Part shown: positions 34,637-45,234 of the stretch, piece after piece
Position numbering within the stretch: the first letter of the stretch is position 1
Layout: the number at the start of each line of letters is the position of its first letter
Assembly: GCA_019359125.1 (NCBI GenBank)
Contig: JAHHHY010000009.1
Span: 186,001 to 250,000, forward strand
Direction: 5' to 3'
Source: Pleurocapsa minor GSE-CHR-MK 17-07R
GTDB lineage: Bacteria > Chloroflexota > Anaerolineae > Aggregatilineales > Phototrophicaceae
DNA: 64,000 nt
Program-made: the position numbers and the translations under genes
Notes under the pieces: generated by a model
Seen by the model: only the letters and a program-made list of their open reading frames with translations
Database searches by the model: none
What the model was told of the DNA's origin: nothing

Positions 34637-35515
34637 ATGGGGTTTGAAAGCGATCTGAGCGGCCTGCTGCGGCAGGTGCCGCCCATCATGTATGTCATGT
34701 TTTTCGGCTCGATCGTGCTGATGATCATCGTCATCACCGCCATCGTGCTGGACCGCCGCCGCCGCGCCCAGTTGTCATCGGCTGGCCCCGCCGTGCAGAA
34801 TTTCAGCATGGCGGCTGATTTCTCTGACCAGGACCTGCCGGATATCGACAGCCTGACGGTCAATGCCAGCCCCGCCCCCAGCCGCGGGCAGGGCGGCGTG
34901 TTTGCCCTGACGCTGGCCAGCGGCGAGCGCGTGGATGCCGCCGAGGTGATGACCATTTACCGCGATGTGGCCGAAGGCGGCCTGCTGGTCCAGATCGGGA
35001 CGCAGGTGTATCGCCACCCGCCCGCCAATGCCGACAGCGAGTTCAAGCGCCGCTTTGCCACTACCGTGCGCGAGCTGAGCAGCGTGATTGCATCTGCCGC
35101 GCCTGCCCCGAAGGCCGAGGCCGCCGCGCCTGCCTCGTCGCCAGCGCCTGCTCCCCGTGCCACGGGCGAGATTCCCGGGCTGAGGATGCCGCCTGCTGCT
35201 GTGCCGCTGCCGGGCGACCTGCCCAAGTTCAAGATGCCGGATGTGGTCGAGCCGCCCAAACGCGGCCGCCGCCGCCCGCCCAGCGAGCCCATTCCGGAGA
35301 TCAATATCGCCCAGGCGATTGAAGACTATCTCCAGTTCAAGCTGGCAAGCACTGACCGCTTCCCCGGTCGCCAGATTCATGTGCGGTCAGCGGCCGGTGG
35401 CGGCCTGCGCATCGAGGTCGACCAGTCCAGCTACGAGACTGTCGCCGACGTGGCCGATGCCGACGTACGCGCCTTCCTGCAGGAAGCCATCGAGGAATGG
35501 CAGTCGCGCCAGTAG
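34637..35515 (+). CDS. Membrane-anchored protein of unknown function
   Basis: Not recognised. One N-terminal helix (IMYVMFFGSIVLMIIVITAIVL) is followed by a basic RRRR stop-transfer patch, placing most of the 292 aa in the cytoplasm. A small folded-looking part (FALTLASGERVDAAEVMTIYRDVAEGG, then QIGTQVYRHP) is joined by an Ala/Pro linker to a C-terminal part containing EINIAQAIEDYLQFKL and IRSA-like GGLRIEVDQSSYETVADVAD. An extended -10 (TG-A-TATAGT, 34596-34604) precedes it. The architecture suggests a tethered adaptor; no partner is evident. Confidence 0.7.
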   Translation: MGFESDLSGLLRQVPPIMYVMFFGSIVLMIIVITAIVLDRRRRAQLSSAGPAVQNFSMAADFSDQDLPDIDSLTVNASPAPSRGQGGVFALTLASGERVDAAEVMTIYRDVAEGGLLVQIGTQVYRHPPANADSEFKRRFATTVRELSSVIASAAPAPKAEAAAPASSPAPAPRATGEIPGLRMPPAAVPLPGDLPKFKMPDVVEPPKRGRRRPPSEPIPEINIAQAIEDYLQFKLASTDRFPGRQIHVRSAAGGGLRIEVDQSSYETVADVADADVRAFLQEAIEEWQSRQ

Positions 35516-35588
35516 CGGCCTGCTTTTCATTCGCGAATTCTCACCAATGCCCGTCACCCGACGGGCATTTTGTTTGCATACGACCTGC

Positions 35589-35632
35589 TTGACACGCCAT
35601 ATCATTCGTACTACGATTTAATCGTACTGCGA
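35589..35632 (+). promoter_or_regulatory. Promoter with two overlapping operator sites for marR
   Basis: TTGACA, 17 bases, TACGAT is a near-ideal promoter. An 11-base palindrome TCGTACTACGA (35606-35616) covers the -10, and a near copy TCGTACTGCGA starts 16 bases further on. The arrangement fits autorepression by the MarR protein just downstream. Confidence 0.8.
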
Positions 35633-35664
35633 AACGTTCGCCCTGCGAACAAAGGAGCGTCAAC

Positions 35665-36348
35665 ATGACCCCTGATGAGAAGCGTGAGCTGGCCCAGCTC
35701 ATGATGGATACGGTGCCCACGGTCGCCCGTATGCTGGACATGCGCATGCGCGGCGTGCGCCCGCGCCACCGCCTGCACCCGCCCCACATCACGCTGCTGA
35801 AGCGGCTGAAAGATGGCCCGCTGGTGCAGGGCGACCTGGCCGATGTGCTGATGGTGGGCGGCAGCACGCTGTCGGCCACACTGGATGCGCTGGAGCGGCG
35901 CGGCTGGGTGAAGCGCACGCGGCTGGAAAGTGACCGGCGCATGGTGCAGATTGAGCTGACGACCGAGGGTGCGGCGGTGCTGGCGGATATCCAGAATTAT
36001 GCCTACGAGGGCCTGCGCGACATGATCGAGTCGCTGAGTGAGGATGAGGCGCGCCAGGCGCTGGCTGGTCTGCGCGTGCTGCGCGCTGTAATTGAGCGTG
36101 CCCAGCAGGCCGAGGCCGAGCGCAACATGGACGACCCGCGCCAGTTTGACATGCCGATACCGCCTGGCTTTGGCCCGGAATTTTTTCAGGGGATGCCGCC
36201 CGAAGGCATCCCGATGCGGCGCCCGCTGCCGCCGGACTTCGTGCCGCCGGTGCCGCCTGTCCCGCCGATTCCTCCCATGCCGCCGATGCCGCCGTTTGGC
36301 CGCCGCCGCGAGAAGCGCAAAAACGACGACAAGCCCGATATTGTCTAG
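35665..36348 (+). CDS. MarR family regulator with proline-rich tail
   Basis: 227-aa winged-helix repressor. The DNA-binding domain is LKDGPLVQGDLADVLMVGGSTLSATLDALERRGWVKR followed by the SDRRMVQIELTTEG wing, all standard MarR. After residue ~160 the family normally ends; here a ~65-residue tail rich in Pro/Met (MPPEGIPMRRPLPPDFV, then PPMPPMPPFGRRREKRK) is added. Such tails usually bind other proteins or are disordered. It probably controls itself through the operator pair in its promoter; no other target is evident. Confidence 0.9.
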   Translation: MTPDEKRELAQLMMDTVPTVARMLDMRMRGVRPRHRLHPPHITLLKRLKDGPLVQGDLADVLMVGGSTLSATLDALERRGWVKRTRLESDRRMVQIELTTEGAAVLADIQNYAYEGLRDMIESLSEDEARQALAGLRVLRAVIERAQQAEAERNMDDPRQFDMPIPPGFGPEFFQGMPPEGIPMRRPLPPDFVPPVPPVPPIPPMPPMPPFGRRREKRKNDDKPDIV

Positions 36349-36393
36349 GGGCTGGGGAGCATGGCGGGTGGCTCGTGAGTCGCCCTGGCGCAT

Positions 36394-36490
36394 TTGAACC
36401 GCCAAGACGCCAAGAGCGCCATGACTTGAAGGATGGAATTCGGCTGGTGGGGAACAGTCAGACCCGCCATCTGCATAGAAAACAGAATCG
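36394..36490. repeat. Dispersed repeat, family B truncated copy
   Basis: TTTGAACCGCCAAGACGCCA to GTCAGACCCGCCATCTGCAT matches the left half of the family B elements at 30643 and 55570. The right half, with its CTTGGCG end, is missing, so this copy has decayed or was cut by later change. It fills the gap between the MarR and lipid kinase genes. Confidence 0.8.
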
Positions 36491-36509
36491 ATTCAAAACA
36501 CGCGCTGGC

Positions 36510-37445
36510 CTACATCAGAATTTGCATAGCCGACGGCATGACCGAGAAACTGACTTCGCGGCCGTCTGCGCCTTCGCCGTCCAGCTCCATGCCGAAGGTG
36601 TCTTTGCAACTCACGGTGACCTGGCTGGCGCGGGCATGCATGACCGCCGGATGCGTGAGGTGGCTGGCGTCGTATACGCGGCGCAGCGCGGCCAGGATGG
36701 TCAGGCGTGAGGCGGCGCGCACGAGCACGACATCAAACTGGCCGTCGGTGGGCACGGCATGCGGCGCGATCTTCATGCCGTGGCCAAACGTGGTGCCGTT
36801 GGCCACCACCAGCGCAAACACGCGGTCGTCGTACCAAGGCTTGCCATCCAGGGTGATGGTCAGGCGCTGCGGCTGGAATGTCAGGATGGCCTGCACGGTC
36901 GAGAGCAGAAATGTCCATGGGCGGCGCGTCTTCTTCTTCTCGATGATGCGGCTGACGGCACCGCCCAGCCCGGCGCTGGCGATATTCAGGAAGTACTCGT
37001 CTGTGCCGTCTTTGGTCATGCGGCCGATATCGAGCGCGGTCGGCTGGGCCCGGGCGATCCAGTCGGCGGATTCCTTCATGCTGCGGATGGGCATGCCGAT
37101 GCCGCGCGCCCAGTCGCGCCCCGTGCCGATGGGCATGCTGCCATACACCATGCGGTCATTTTCGGGTACGCGCTGATTCTGCGCGATGAGCGCATTGACC
37201 AGCGCGTGATTGGTGCCGTCGCCGCCGATGGAAATCACGCGGCGCACCCCGCTGGCATAGGCGTGATCCAGGCGTTCGCCCACTTCGCTGGCGTGCTGCG
37301 TCACCACCACCAGCAGCTCGCCCAGCCGTTCCCACAAGAGTGGCTCCAGCTGCTTCCACAGCGCGCCTGCGCGCCCGCCGGCCGCGTGCGGGTTCAGGAT
37401 GATGAGGGTGGTGTCTTTTGGCGTCGCTGCGGGGGTGTCTGCCAC
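36510..37445 (-). CDS. Diacylglycerol/lipid kinase family protein
   Basis: DAGK-catalytic-domain protein (YegS/BmrU-like), 311 aa. The nucleotide-binding motif is VISIGGDGTNHALVNAL near residue 70, with an IPIGTGRDWARG-like SMPIGTGRDWARGIG following. The N-terminal LIILNPHAAGGRAG and C-terminal beta-sandwich (ITLDGKPWYDDRVFALVVANG) complete the fold. It phosphorylates a lipid alcohol; which one is not visible. The GTG start is five bases after the stop of the receiver-domain gene, so the two form an operon. Confidence 0.9.
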   Translation of the reverse strand: MADTPAATPKDTTLIILNPHAAGGRAGALWKQLEPLLWERLGELLVVVTQHASEVGERLDHAYASGVRRVISIGGDGTNHALVNALIAQNQRVPENDRMVYGSMPIGTGRDWARGIGMPIRSMKESADWIARAQPTALDIGRMTKDGTDEYFLNIASAGLGGAVSRIIEKKKTRRPWTFLLSTVQAILTFQPQRLTITLDGKPWYDDRVFALVVANGTTFGHGMKIAPHAVPTDGQFDVVLVRAASRLTILAALRRVYDASHLTHPAVMHARASQVTVSCKDTFGMELDGEGADGREVSFSVMPSAMQILM

Positions 37446-37450
37446 GGGTG

Positions 37451-37813
37451 TTAGTCCAGCCCTTCCACCAGCATGAATACGGTGTCCAGACCATACGGCT
37501 TGGGCAGATAGCCATTGGCACCGCTTTCCAGCGCACGGCCCTCATCTTCGTGGGGGCTGCCGCTGGTCAGGTAAATGTTCATGTCGTGCATGCGCGGGTG
37601 CTGGCGCACCGAGCGCACGAAATCAAAGCCGGTCATGCCGGACATGTTGACATCCACCAGCGCAAAGCGCGGCGTCTCAGGCAGCGACTCCAGCATATGC
37701 AGGGCGCTGTCGGCAGACTGGGCGATTACGGCCTCATAGCCCAGCATACGCGCCGCCTCGGAGAGAAGCTCCGTCAGCAGCTGATTGTCATCCACGAACA
37801 GCAAGTGACTCAA
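37451..37813 (-). CDS. Single-domain response regulator (receiver)
   Basis: CheY-like receiver, 120 aa, with no output domain. The acidic pair is VDD near residue 8, the phospho-acceptor is in FALVDVNMSGMTGFD and the conserved Lys in YLPKPYG; the Thr/Ser switch residue is in YLTSGSP. It begins with TTG, without a clear ribosome binding site. Partner kinase is not adjacent. It sits 40 bases downstream of proA and directly before the lipid kinase. Confidence 0.88.
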   Translation of the reverse strand: MSHLLFVDDNQLLTELLSEAARMLGYEAVIAQSADSALHMLESLPETPRFALVDVNMSGMTGFDFVRSVRQHPRMHDMNIYLTSGSPHEDEGRALESGANGYLPKPYGLDTVFMLVEGLD

Positions 37814-37853
37814 AATAGCCCAAAAGTCTTTCTGAAAGACGGATTCCGAAGTG

Positions 37854-39122
37854 CTAAGGCCGCGTTTGTCCGCTGCCCACTACTACCCATTTATACGTCG
37901 TCAGTTCTTCCAACGCCATAGGACCACGGGCATGCAGCTTCTGGGTGCTGACGGCAATTTCCGCCCCCAGCCCCAGCGCCGACCCGTCGTTGAAGCGCGT
38001 GCTGGTGTTCACAAACACCGCCGCGGCATCGATCTCGCGCACGAAGCGGTCTGCGTGCTCCGGCGTCTCGGTGATGATGGCCTCGCTGTGGAAGGTGCTG
38101 TGCGCGTTGATATGCTCGATCGCGTCGTCCAGCCCGTCCACCACTTTCAGCCCCAGGATGAGCTGCATCCACTCGGTGTCGAAATCCTGTTCGCCGGCAG
38201 GCTGCACGCCGGGCAGGCCATCCACCAGCGCCAGCGCACGCGGCTCGGCACGGAAGGTGACGCCCATCGGCGCCAGCGTCTGCACGGCGCGGGGCAGGAA
38301 TTCCCCCGCAATTGCCTCATGCACCAGCAGGGTATCGAGCGCGTTGCACACGCTGGGGCGCTGCGTCTTGGCATTGACAGCGATCGACAGCGCGTGGTCC
38401 AGATTGGCGGTGTCGTCGACAAACTGATGCACGATGCCCAGCCCGCCGGTGATGACCGGGATGGTCGCGTTCTGGCGGCAGAAATCATGCAGGCTTTGCC
38501 CGCCGCGCGGGATGATCATGTCCACGAACTGGCTCAGCTTGAGAAGCTGCTCCACGTAGGCGCGGTCGGTGCTCTCGATAAACTGGATGCTGTCGGCGGG
38601 CACATGGGGCAGATTGAGCGCATGCAGCGCGCCGCTGATGGCCGCCATCACGGCCATATTGCTGTGGAAGACTTCGCTGCCGCCGCGCAGGATGGAGGCA
38701 TTGCCGGTCTTCAGCGCCAGCACCGCGCAGTCAGCGGTCACGTTGGGGCGCGCCTCGTAAATCATGCCAATCACGCCGATCGGGGTGCGCACTTTGCGCG
38801 CGTTCAGGCCATTGGCCAGCGTGCTGTCGGTGATGACCGTGCCTACCGGGTCGGGCAGCTCCGCCACTTTGCGCACATCGCGGATGATGCCGCCCATGCG
38901 GCTGGTCAGGTCAAAGCGGTCGCGGATGAGCGTCTCGGCCAGGCCGCGCGCACGGGCTGCTTCCAGGTCGCGCGCGTTGGCGGCCAGGATCGCCTCGCTA
39001 TGGGCCTCCAGCGCGTCGGCAATCGCCAGCACAGCCCGGTTCTTCTCGTCAGACGAGGCCTTCGCCAGCGCCCTTGCGGCCAGCTTCGCGCGCTGCCCGG
39101 CAGCATTCAGATCGTAGGTCAT
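37854..39122 (-). CDS. proA: Glutamate-5-semialdehyde dehydrogenase (gamma-glutamyl phosphate reductase)
   Basis: Second step of proline synthesis, NADPH-dependent reduction of gamma-glutamyl phosphate. The 422-aa protein has the ALDH fold with TPIGVIGMIYEARPNVT, SILRGGSEVFHSN and the catalytic-Cys segment RPSVCNALDTLLVH. The C-terminal VNTSTRFNDGSALGLGAEI is diagnostic of ProA. GAGGA lies nine bases before the ATG. proB lies upstream on the same strand, separated by a 150-base region with heptamer repeats. Confidence 0.96.
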   Translation of the reverse strand: MTYDLNAAGQRAKLAARALAKASSDEKNRAVLAIADALEAHSEAILAANARDLEAARARGLAETLIRDRFDLTSRMGGIIRDVRKVAELPDPVGTVITDSTLANGLNARKVRTPIGVIGMIYEARPNVTADCAVLALKTGNASILRGGSEVFHSNMAVMAAISGALHALNLPHVPADSIQFIESTDRAYVEQLLKLSQFVDMIIPRGGQSLHDFCRQNATIPVITGGLGIVHQFVDDTANLDHALSIAVNAKTQRPSVCNALDTLLVHEAIAGEFLPRAVQTLAPMGVTFRAEPRALALVDGLPGVQPAGEQDFDTEWMQLILGLKVVDGLDDAIEHINAHSTFHSEAIITETPEHADRFVREIDAAAVFVNTSTRFNDGSALGLGAEIAVSTQKLHARGPMALEELTTYKWVVVGSGQTRP

Positions 39123-39140
39123 GACGTAAGTTCCTCAGTA

Positions 39141-39273
39141 ATGAGTGATGAGTGATGAGTGATGAGTAAGAATTATAAGTGTCTGGTTTTTCAAAAGCCC
39201 TTATTTATTTGTTTCGTACAGACTGGAACCACGTTCATCCCTCATTACTCGTTACTCATCCCTCATCACTCGT
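39141..39273. repeat. Heptanucleotide repeat pair between proB and proA
   Basis: ATGAGTG is tandemly repeated at 39141-39170, and heptamers of the form CTCATTA/CTCGTTA/CTCATCC run at 39235-39273. The two runs are inverted relative to each other around a ~65-base AT-rich centre, so the region can fold back on itself. The same heptamer family occurs at 47131 and 47721. Confidence 0.85.
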
Positions 39274-39275
39274 CT

Positions 39276-40388
39276 TCATCCCATCAGCACCATATTGTTC
39301 CGGTGGATCAGGGCATCCCCATAATTATAGCCCAGGATTTCCTGGATATGTCCGCTTTGCACACCAATCAGACGCCGGATCGCGTCGCTGTCATACGCGG
39401 TGACGCCGTGGGCCAGTTCGCGGCCATCCGGCCCGATGATGGCGATCGTGCTGCCGCGTTTGAAATCTTCCTCCACGCCCGTCACGCCGACGGGCAGCAG
39501 GCTGGCCCCGCCGCTGAGCAGCTTGCGCGCCGCGCCGGCATCCACCAGCAGACGCCCGCGCACCTTCTCGATCAGCAGGCGGCGCTTGCGGCGCTCGATG
39601 CCCTCACGGGAGGTCTCGAAGCGGGTGCCGATGCTGACGCCTGCCGCCAGGTCGGTCAGCACATTGGGCCGGTCGCCGGACGCAATCACGGTCGCCACGC
39701 CGCCGCGCGTGGCCAGCTTGGCCGCCTGCAGCTTGGTGACCATGCCGCCAGTGCCCAGCCCGGTGGACGTGCCGCCCGCCAGCGCAAACGTCTCGTCGGT
39801 GATACGTTCGACGCGCTCGATCAGCGAGGCGTCGGCATGTTTGCGCGGGTCGGCCGTGAACAGGCCCTGCTGGTCGGTCAGCAGCACCAGCAGATCGGCC
39901 TCGATCAGCGTGGCCACCAGCGCCGACAGGTTGTCATTGTCGCCCACACGGATTTCTTCGGTGGCGATGGTGTCGTTTTCGTTGATGATCGGGATGATGC
40001 GCTGGTCGATCAGCGTGAGCAGGGTATCGCGTGCGTTCAGGAAGCGTTCGCGGTTGCCCAGGTCATCGCGGGTGAGCAGCACCTGCGCCACCACCACCTC
40101 GAAGATGTCGTACAGGTCGCTGTAGCGCTGAATCAGCCGCCCCTGCCCGACCGCGCTGAGCATCTGCTTGACGGGCATGGCCGGATTGAGCGCGGGGAAA
40201 TTCAGCCGTTCGCGGCCAGCCGCCACCGCGCCGCTGCTCACCAGCACGACTTCGTGGCCGGCGGCATGCAGCTGGGCGGTCTGCTGCACCAGCGCCAGCA
40301 TACGCTGGGTGCTGAGGCGAGTGGTGCCGCCGGTGAGCACGCTGGTGCCCACTTTGACGACGATGCGCTGAGAGACTGGCTGGTTCAT
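39276..40388 (-). CDS. proB: Glutamate 5-kinase with PUA domain
   Basis: First step of proline synthesis, ATP-dependent phosphorylation of glutamate. The 370-aa protein has an amino acid kinase domain (IVVKVGTSVLTGG, LVSSGAVAAGRERL, INENDTIATEEIRVGDNDNLSA) and a C-terminal PUA domain (GRLLVDAGAARKLLSGGASLLPVG). The ORF track extends to 40724, but those extra residues belong to a shadow of the protease gene; ATG 40388 begins directly at the kinase fold. Ribosome site is weak. Feedback inhibition by proline is known for the family. Confidence 0.95.
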   Translation of the reverse strand: MNQPVSQRIVVKVGTSVLTGGTTRLSTQRMLALVQQTAQLHAAGHEVVLVSSGAVAAGRERLNFPALNPAMPVKQMLSAVGQGRLIQRYSDLYDIFEVVVAQVLLTRDDLGNRERFLNARDTLLTLIDQRIIPIINENDTIATEEIRVGDNDNLSALVATLIEADLLVLLTDQQGLFTADPRKHADASLIERVERITDETFALAGGTSTGLGTGGMVTKLQAAKLATRGGVATVIASGDRPNVLTDLAAGVSIGTRFETSREGIERRKRRLLIEKVRGRLLVDAGAARKLLSGGASLLPVGVTGVEEDFKRGSTIAIIGPDGRELAHGVTAYDSDAIRRLIGVQSGHIQEILGYNYGDALIHRNNMVLMG

Positions 40389-40435
40389 AGGCTGTTTGGG
40401 GCTGATAGGCGATGCAGTTGACAGATTTGAGTGTA

Positions 40436-40472
40436 CACCAGGTTGCCCCTCCGTTGACCGGGCAACCTGGTG
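40436..40472. terminator. Hairpin after the M50 protease gene
   Basis: CACCAGGTTGCCC and GGGCAACCTGGTG form a perfect 13-bp stem with an 11-base loop, six bases after the protease stop. A proper T-run is absent, so it may be a weak terminator or RNA stabiliser before proB. Confidence 0.65.
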
Positions 40473-40477
40473 ACGGA

Positions 40478-41821
40478 CTAGCGCCAGCGGCGGCGCAGCA
40501 TGGCCGCGCACAGCACAGCGGCGATGATCGGCAGCGCGAACACGCTCTCGCGAATGACCGGCGCGGTCTCGACGATGCGCACCTGAAACGGCACCGGCAC
40601 AAATGTCACCACAAACACGAGCAAACTCAGGATGGCGATGAAGCGGCGGCGCGGGTCGAGCTGGGTGACGGCATCCAGCGGGACGGCGTAAAACCGCCCG
40701 AAGATGAACAGCAGGCCCAGCCACAGCAGCCAGCTCTCGCTGAAAAACAGCGTCAGCGCGATGGTGGCCAGCAGCACTGGCACATACAGCCTGCGCGCCG
40801 AATTACCCACCAGCGAATACAGGATGTGCCCGCCGTCGAGCTGGCCCAGCGGAATCAGGTTGATGGCCGTCACCAGCAGGCCGGTCCAGCCCGCCTGCGC
40901 CAGCTGATTCATCGTCACATCGATATCGCCCACTGGCACGAAGCGCCCCAGTGTCAGCACTTTCGCCAGCGCGTATAACAGCGAATTGCCTTCCACCAGG
41001 CCAGAGCCTGCCACCGGGCCGACAGGCGAGGTCGCCAGGCCGATCATCACAATCGGGATGGCAAACAGCAGGCCCATCAGCGGGCCGGCCGCGCCCACGT
41101 CCAGCAGCGTCTTGCGGTTCTTCAGCGGCTCGCGCAGCTGAATGAACGCGCCCGCCGTGCCAAACAGGCTGAGCGGCGGCGGCAGCGGGATGAAATAGGG
41201 CAGCGTCGCGCCCATCTTATGGCGGCGTGCGGCGAAATAATGGCCCAGCTCGTGCGCACCCAGAATCAGCATGAGCGCGATGGCATAGGGCGCGCCACGC
41301 CACAGGTTTTGCAGCGGATTATTGAATATTTCAGCGCCCAGTGCGGGATTCACGCCCCCGGCTTCGCCTGCCGCGATATTGGTGCCCACATACAGCAGCG
41401 ACAGCAGCGTGGCAAAAAACAGGGCGATGTTGATCCACGGCGAGCGTTCGGTCACTTTGGGCCGCCCGTGCGCGATGATCAGCAGCACGCCGCCGCCCGC
41501 GGCCCGGTTATGGCGCAGCAGCGGGATGTAATCCAGCGGCGCTAACAGCCCGTCGATGCTGGCGTAGGCTTCCTCGCTTGGCAGCGTGAGCTGGCCCTCA
41601 AACACGACTTCCGGGGCCGAGCCGGGCAGCAGCAGCATATCTTCTCGCAGCGCCTGCCCGGTATTCTCGTCAACAGCGATTTCGCGCGAGATGACCATGA
41701 TCGTGGCGGCGATAGCGCGCAGGTCACTGAAACGATCCGGCTCCAGGGCCGCATCGGTCAGTGGCCGGGGCGCACGCGACGCGGGCTGGTCGTCGTGCGA
41801 GAGGGCCGGTTCATTAAGCAT
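40478..41821 (-). CDS. Site-2 protease family (M50) metallopeptidase
   Basis: Intramembrane zinc protease, about 447 aa, closest in layout to the EGY/slr0643-type group: a long soluble N-terminal domain, then about eight membrane segments. The zinc motif is GAHELGHYFAARRH (HExxH) and the third ligand lies in INLIPLGQLDGGHILY. It would cut membrane-bound regulators or signal remnants. ATG 41821 overlaps the stop of the DinB-like gene; the track's TTG 41833 is the alternative. No substrate candidate is adjacent. Confidence 0.93.
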   Translation of the reverse strand: MLNEPALSHDDQPASRAPRPLTDAALEPDRFSDLRAIAATIMVISREIAVDENTGQALREDMLLLPGSAPEVVFEGQLTLPSEEAYASIDGLLAPLDYIPLLRHNRAAGGGVLLIIAHGRPKVTERSPWINIALFFATLLSLLYVGTNIAAGEAGGVNPALGAEIFNNPLQNLWRGAPYAIALMLILGAHELGHYFAARRHKMGATLPYFIPLPPPLSLFGTAGAFIQLREPLKNRKTLLDVGAAGPLMGLLFAIPIVMIGLATSPVGPVAGSGLVEGNSLLYALAKVLTLGRFVPVGDIDVTMNQLAQAGWTGLLVTAINLIPLGQLDGGHILYSLVGNSARRLYVPVLLATIALTLFFSESWLLWLGLLFIFGRFYAVPLDAVTQLDPRRRFIAILSLLVFVVTFVPVPFQVRIVETAPVIRESVFALPIIAAVLCAAMLRRRWR

Positions 41822-42305
41822 GCAGGCGGCCAATCGCTTTCAGGATTTGTTCGATGTGGTTGATGTCGTGCAGGATGGTGTTATAGGCGATTTCGCGCAC
41901 GGTCATCTGGCCATTTTCCGGGTGCTGGCCGATGCGCTCGAACTGTTCCGGCGTGACGGTCTTCAGCCACTCGACCATCTCATTGCGGTTGGTGATAAAC
42001 CACGACAGCGCCTCGCCAATCTTGCGCCCGCCATAGTTTTCGCTGATGACGCGGCCGGGCACATCATACACACGGAAGGTGGGGTTGTCTTTGCTGACCG
42101 CATCCTTCATGCGCGTGAGGAAGATATGGTCGAAATCGGCCATATGGCAGATGATTTCCACCGAGTTCCAGCCGTCCGGCCCGTCGCGCAGCACAATCGA
42201 CTGCTTGGCCGTCATGTTTTCCACGATGGCGCGCAGGATGTGGGCGGTGCGTTCCAGGTTGATAATCGCTTTTTCGGGCGGGAAGAAGACGTTATTCATC
42301 GTCAT
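41814..42305 (-). CDS. DinB-like four-helix protein
   Basis: 163-aa DinB/YfiT-like putative metal-binding four-helix bundle. Histidines expected to bind the metal are in VEIICHMADFDH and NTILHDINHIEQI near the C-terminus. Family members act as thiol-dependent S-transferases or are uncharacterised; the sequence does not specify which. The gene overlaps the protease start, so the two are coupled. It is divergent from clpB. Confidence 0.85.
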   Translation of the reverse strand: MTMNNVFFPPEKAIINLERTAHILRAIVENMTAKQSIVLRDGPDGWNSVEIICHMADFDHIFLTRMKDAVSKDNPTFRVYDVPGRVISENYGGRKIGEALSWFITNRNEMVEWLKTVTPEQFERIGQHPENGQMTVREIAYNTILHDINHIEQILKAIGRLHA

Positions 42306-42385
42306 GATGGGTGCGAATCCTTTGTCGTTCCTGAAAGTGGGTTTTGTGGGCTGCTGATAATAATCAGACGCAATTTCTACGTCCG

Positions 42386-42415
42386 TCTTATAATGAGATT
42401 ATAGTCTTTATAAGA
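42386..42415. promoter_or_regulatory. Inverted repeat and -10 upstream of clpB
   Basis: TCTTATAA and TTATAAGA form an 8-bp inverted repeat with a 14-base spacer. TATAAT (42389-42394) lies in its left arm. It is not a CIRCE element (no GAGTGCTAA). A repressor here would control the heat-shock chaperone gene; the -35 is weak. Confidence 0.5.
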
Positions 42416-42439
42416 GACGTAAACGAGGAAGTGGTTTAT

Positions 42440-45070
<2,631 letters not shown>

Positions 45071-45110
45071 GAGGCTAACCTCACGCCCTGGTCACGCGCC
45101 AAATGTTCGC

Positions 45111-45138
45111 GTAGCGGCATGGCATGCCATGCCGCTAC
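45111..45138. repeat. REP palindrome
   Basis: A perfect 28-base palindrome beginning GTAGCGGCATGGCA. It differs from the RAYT-associated palindrome at 53019 at four bases, which are two compensated base pairs, so the hairpin is preserved. The remaining bases of the gap between clpB and the metF-like gene show nothing. Confidence 0.85.
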
Positions 45139-45234
45139 TCATATTCGCCCAGCGCCCCGGCAAAATTCCCGCGTACCAGCAGGGCGGGCACACAGGACTT
45201 GTCCAAACATAGACTGTGGGGCGATTTCCCTGCC

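Noticed and set aside
39141-39273. CRISPR-like array
   Set aside because: The unit is seven bases with no spacers and occurs in inverted halves.
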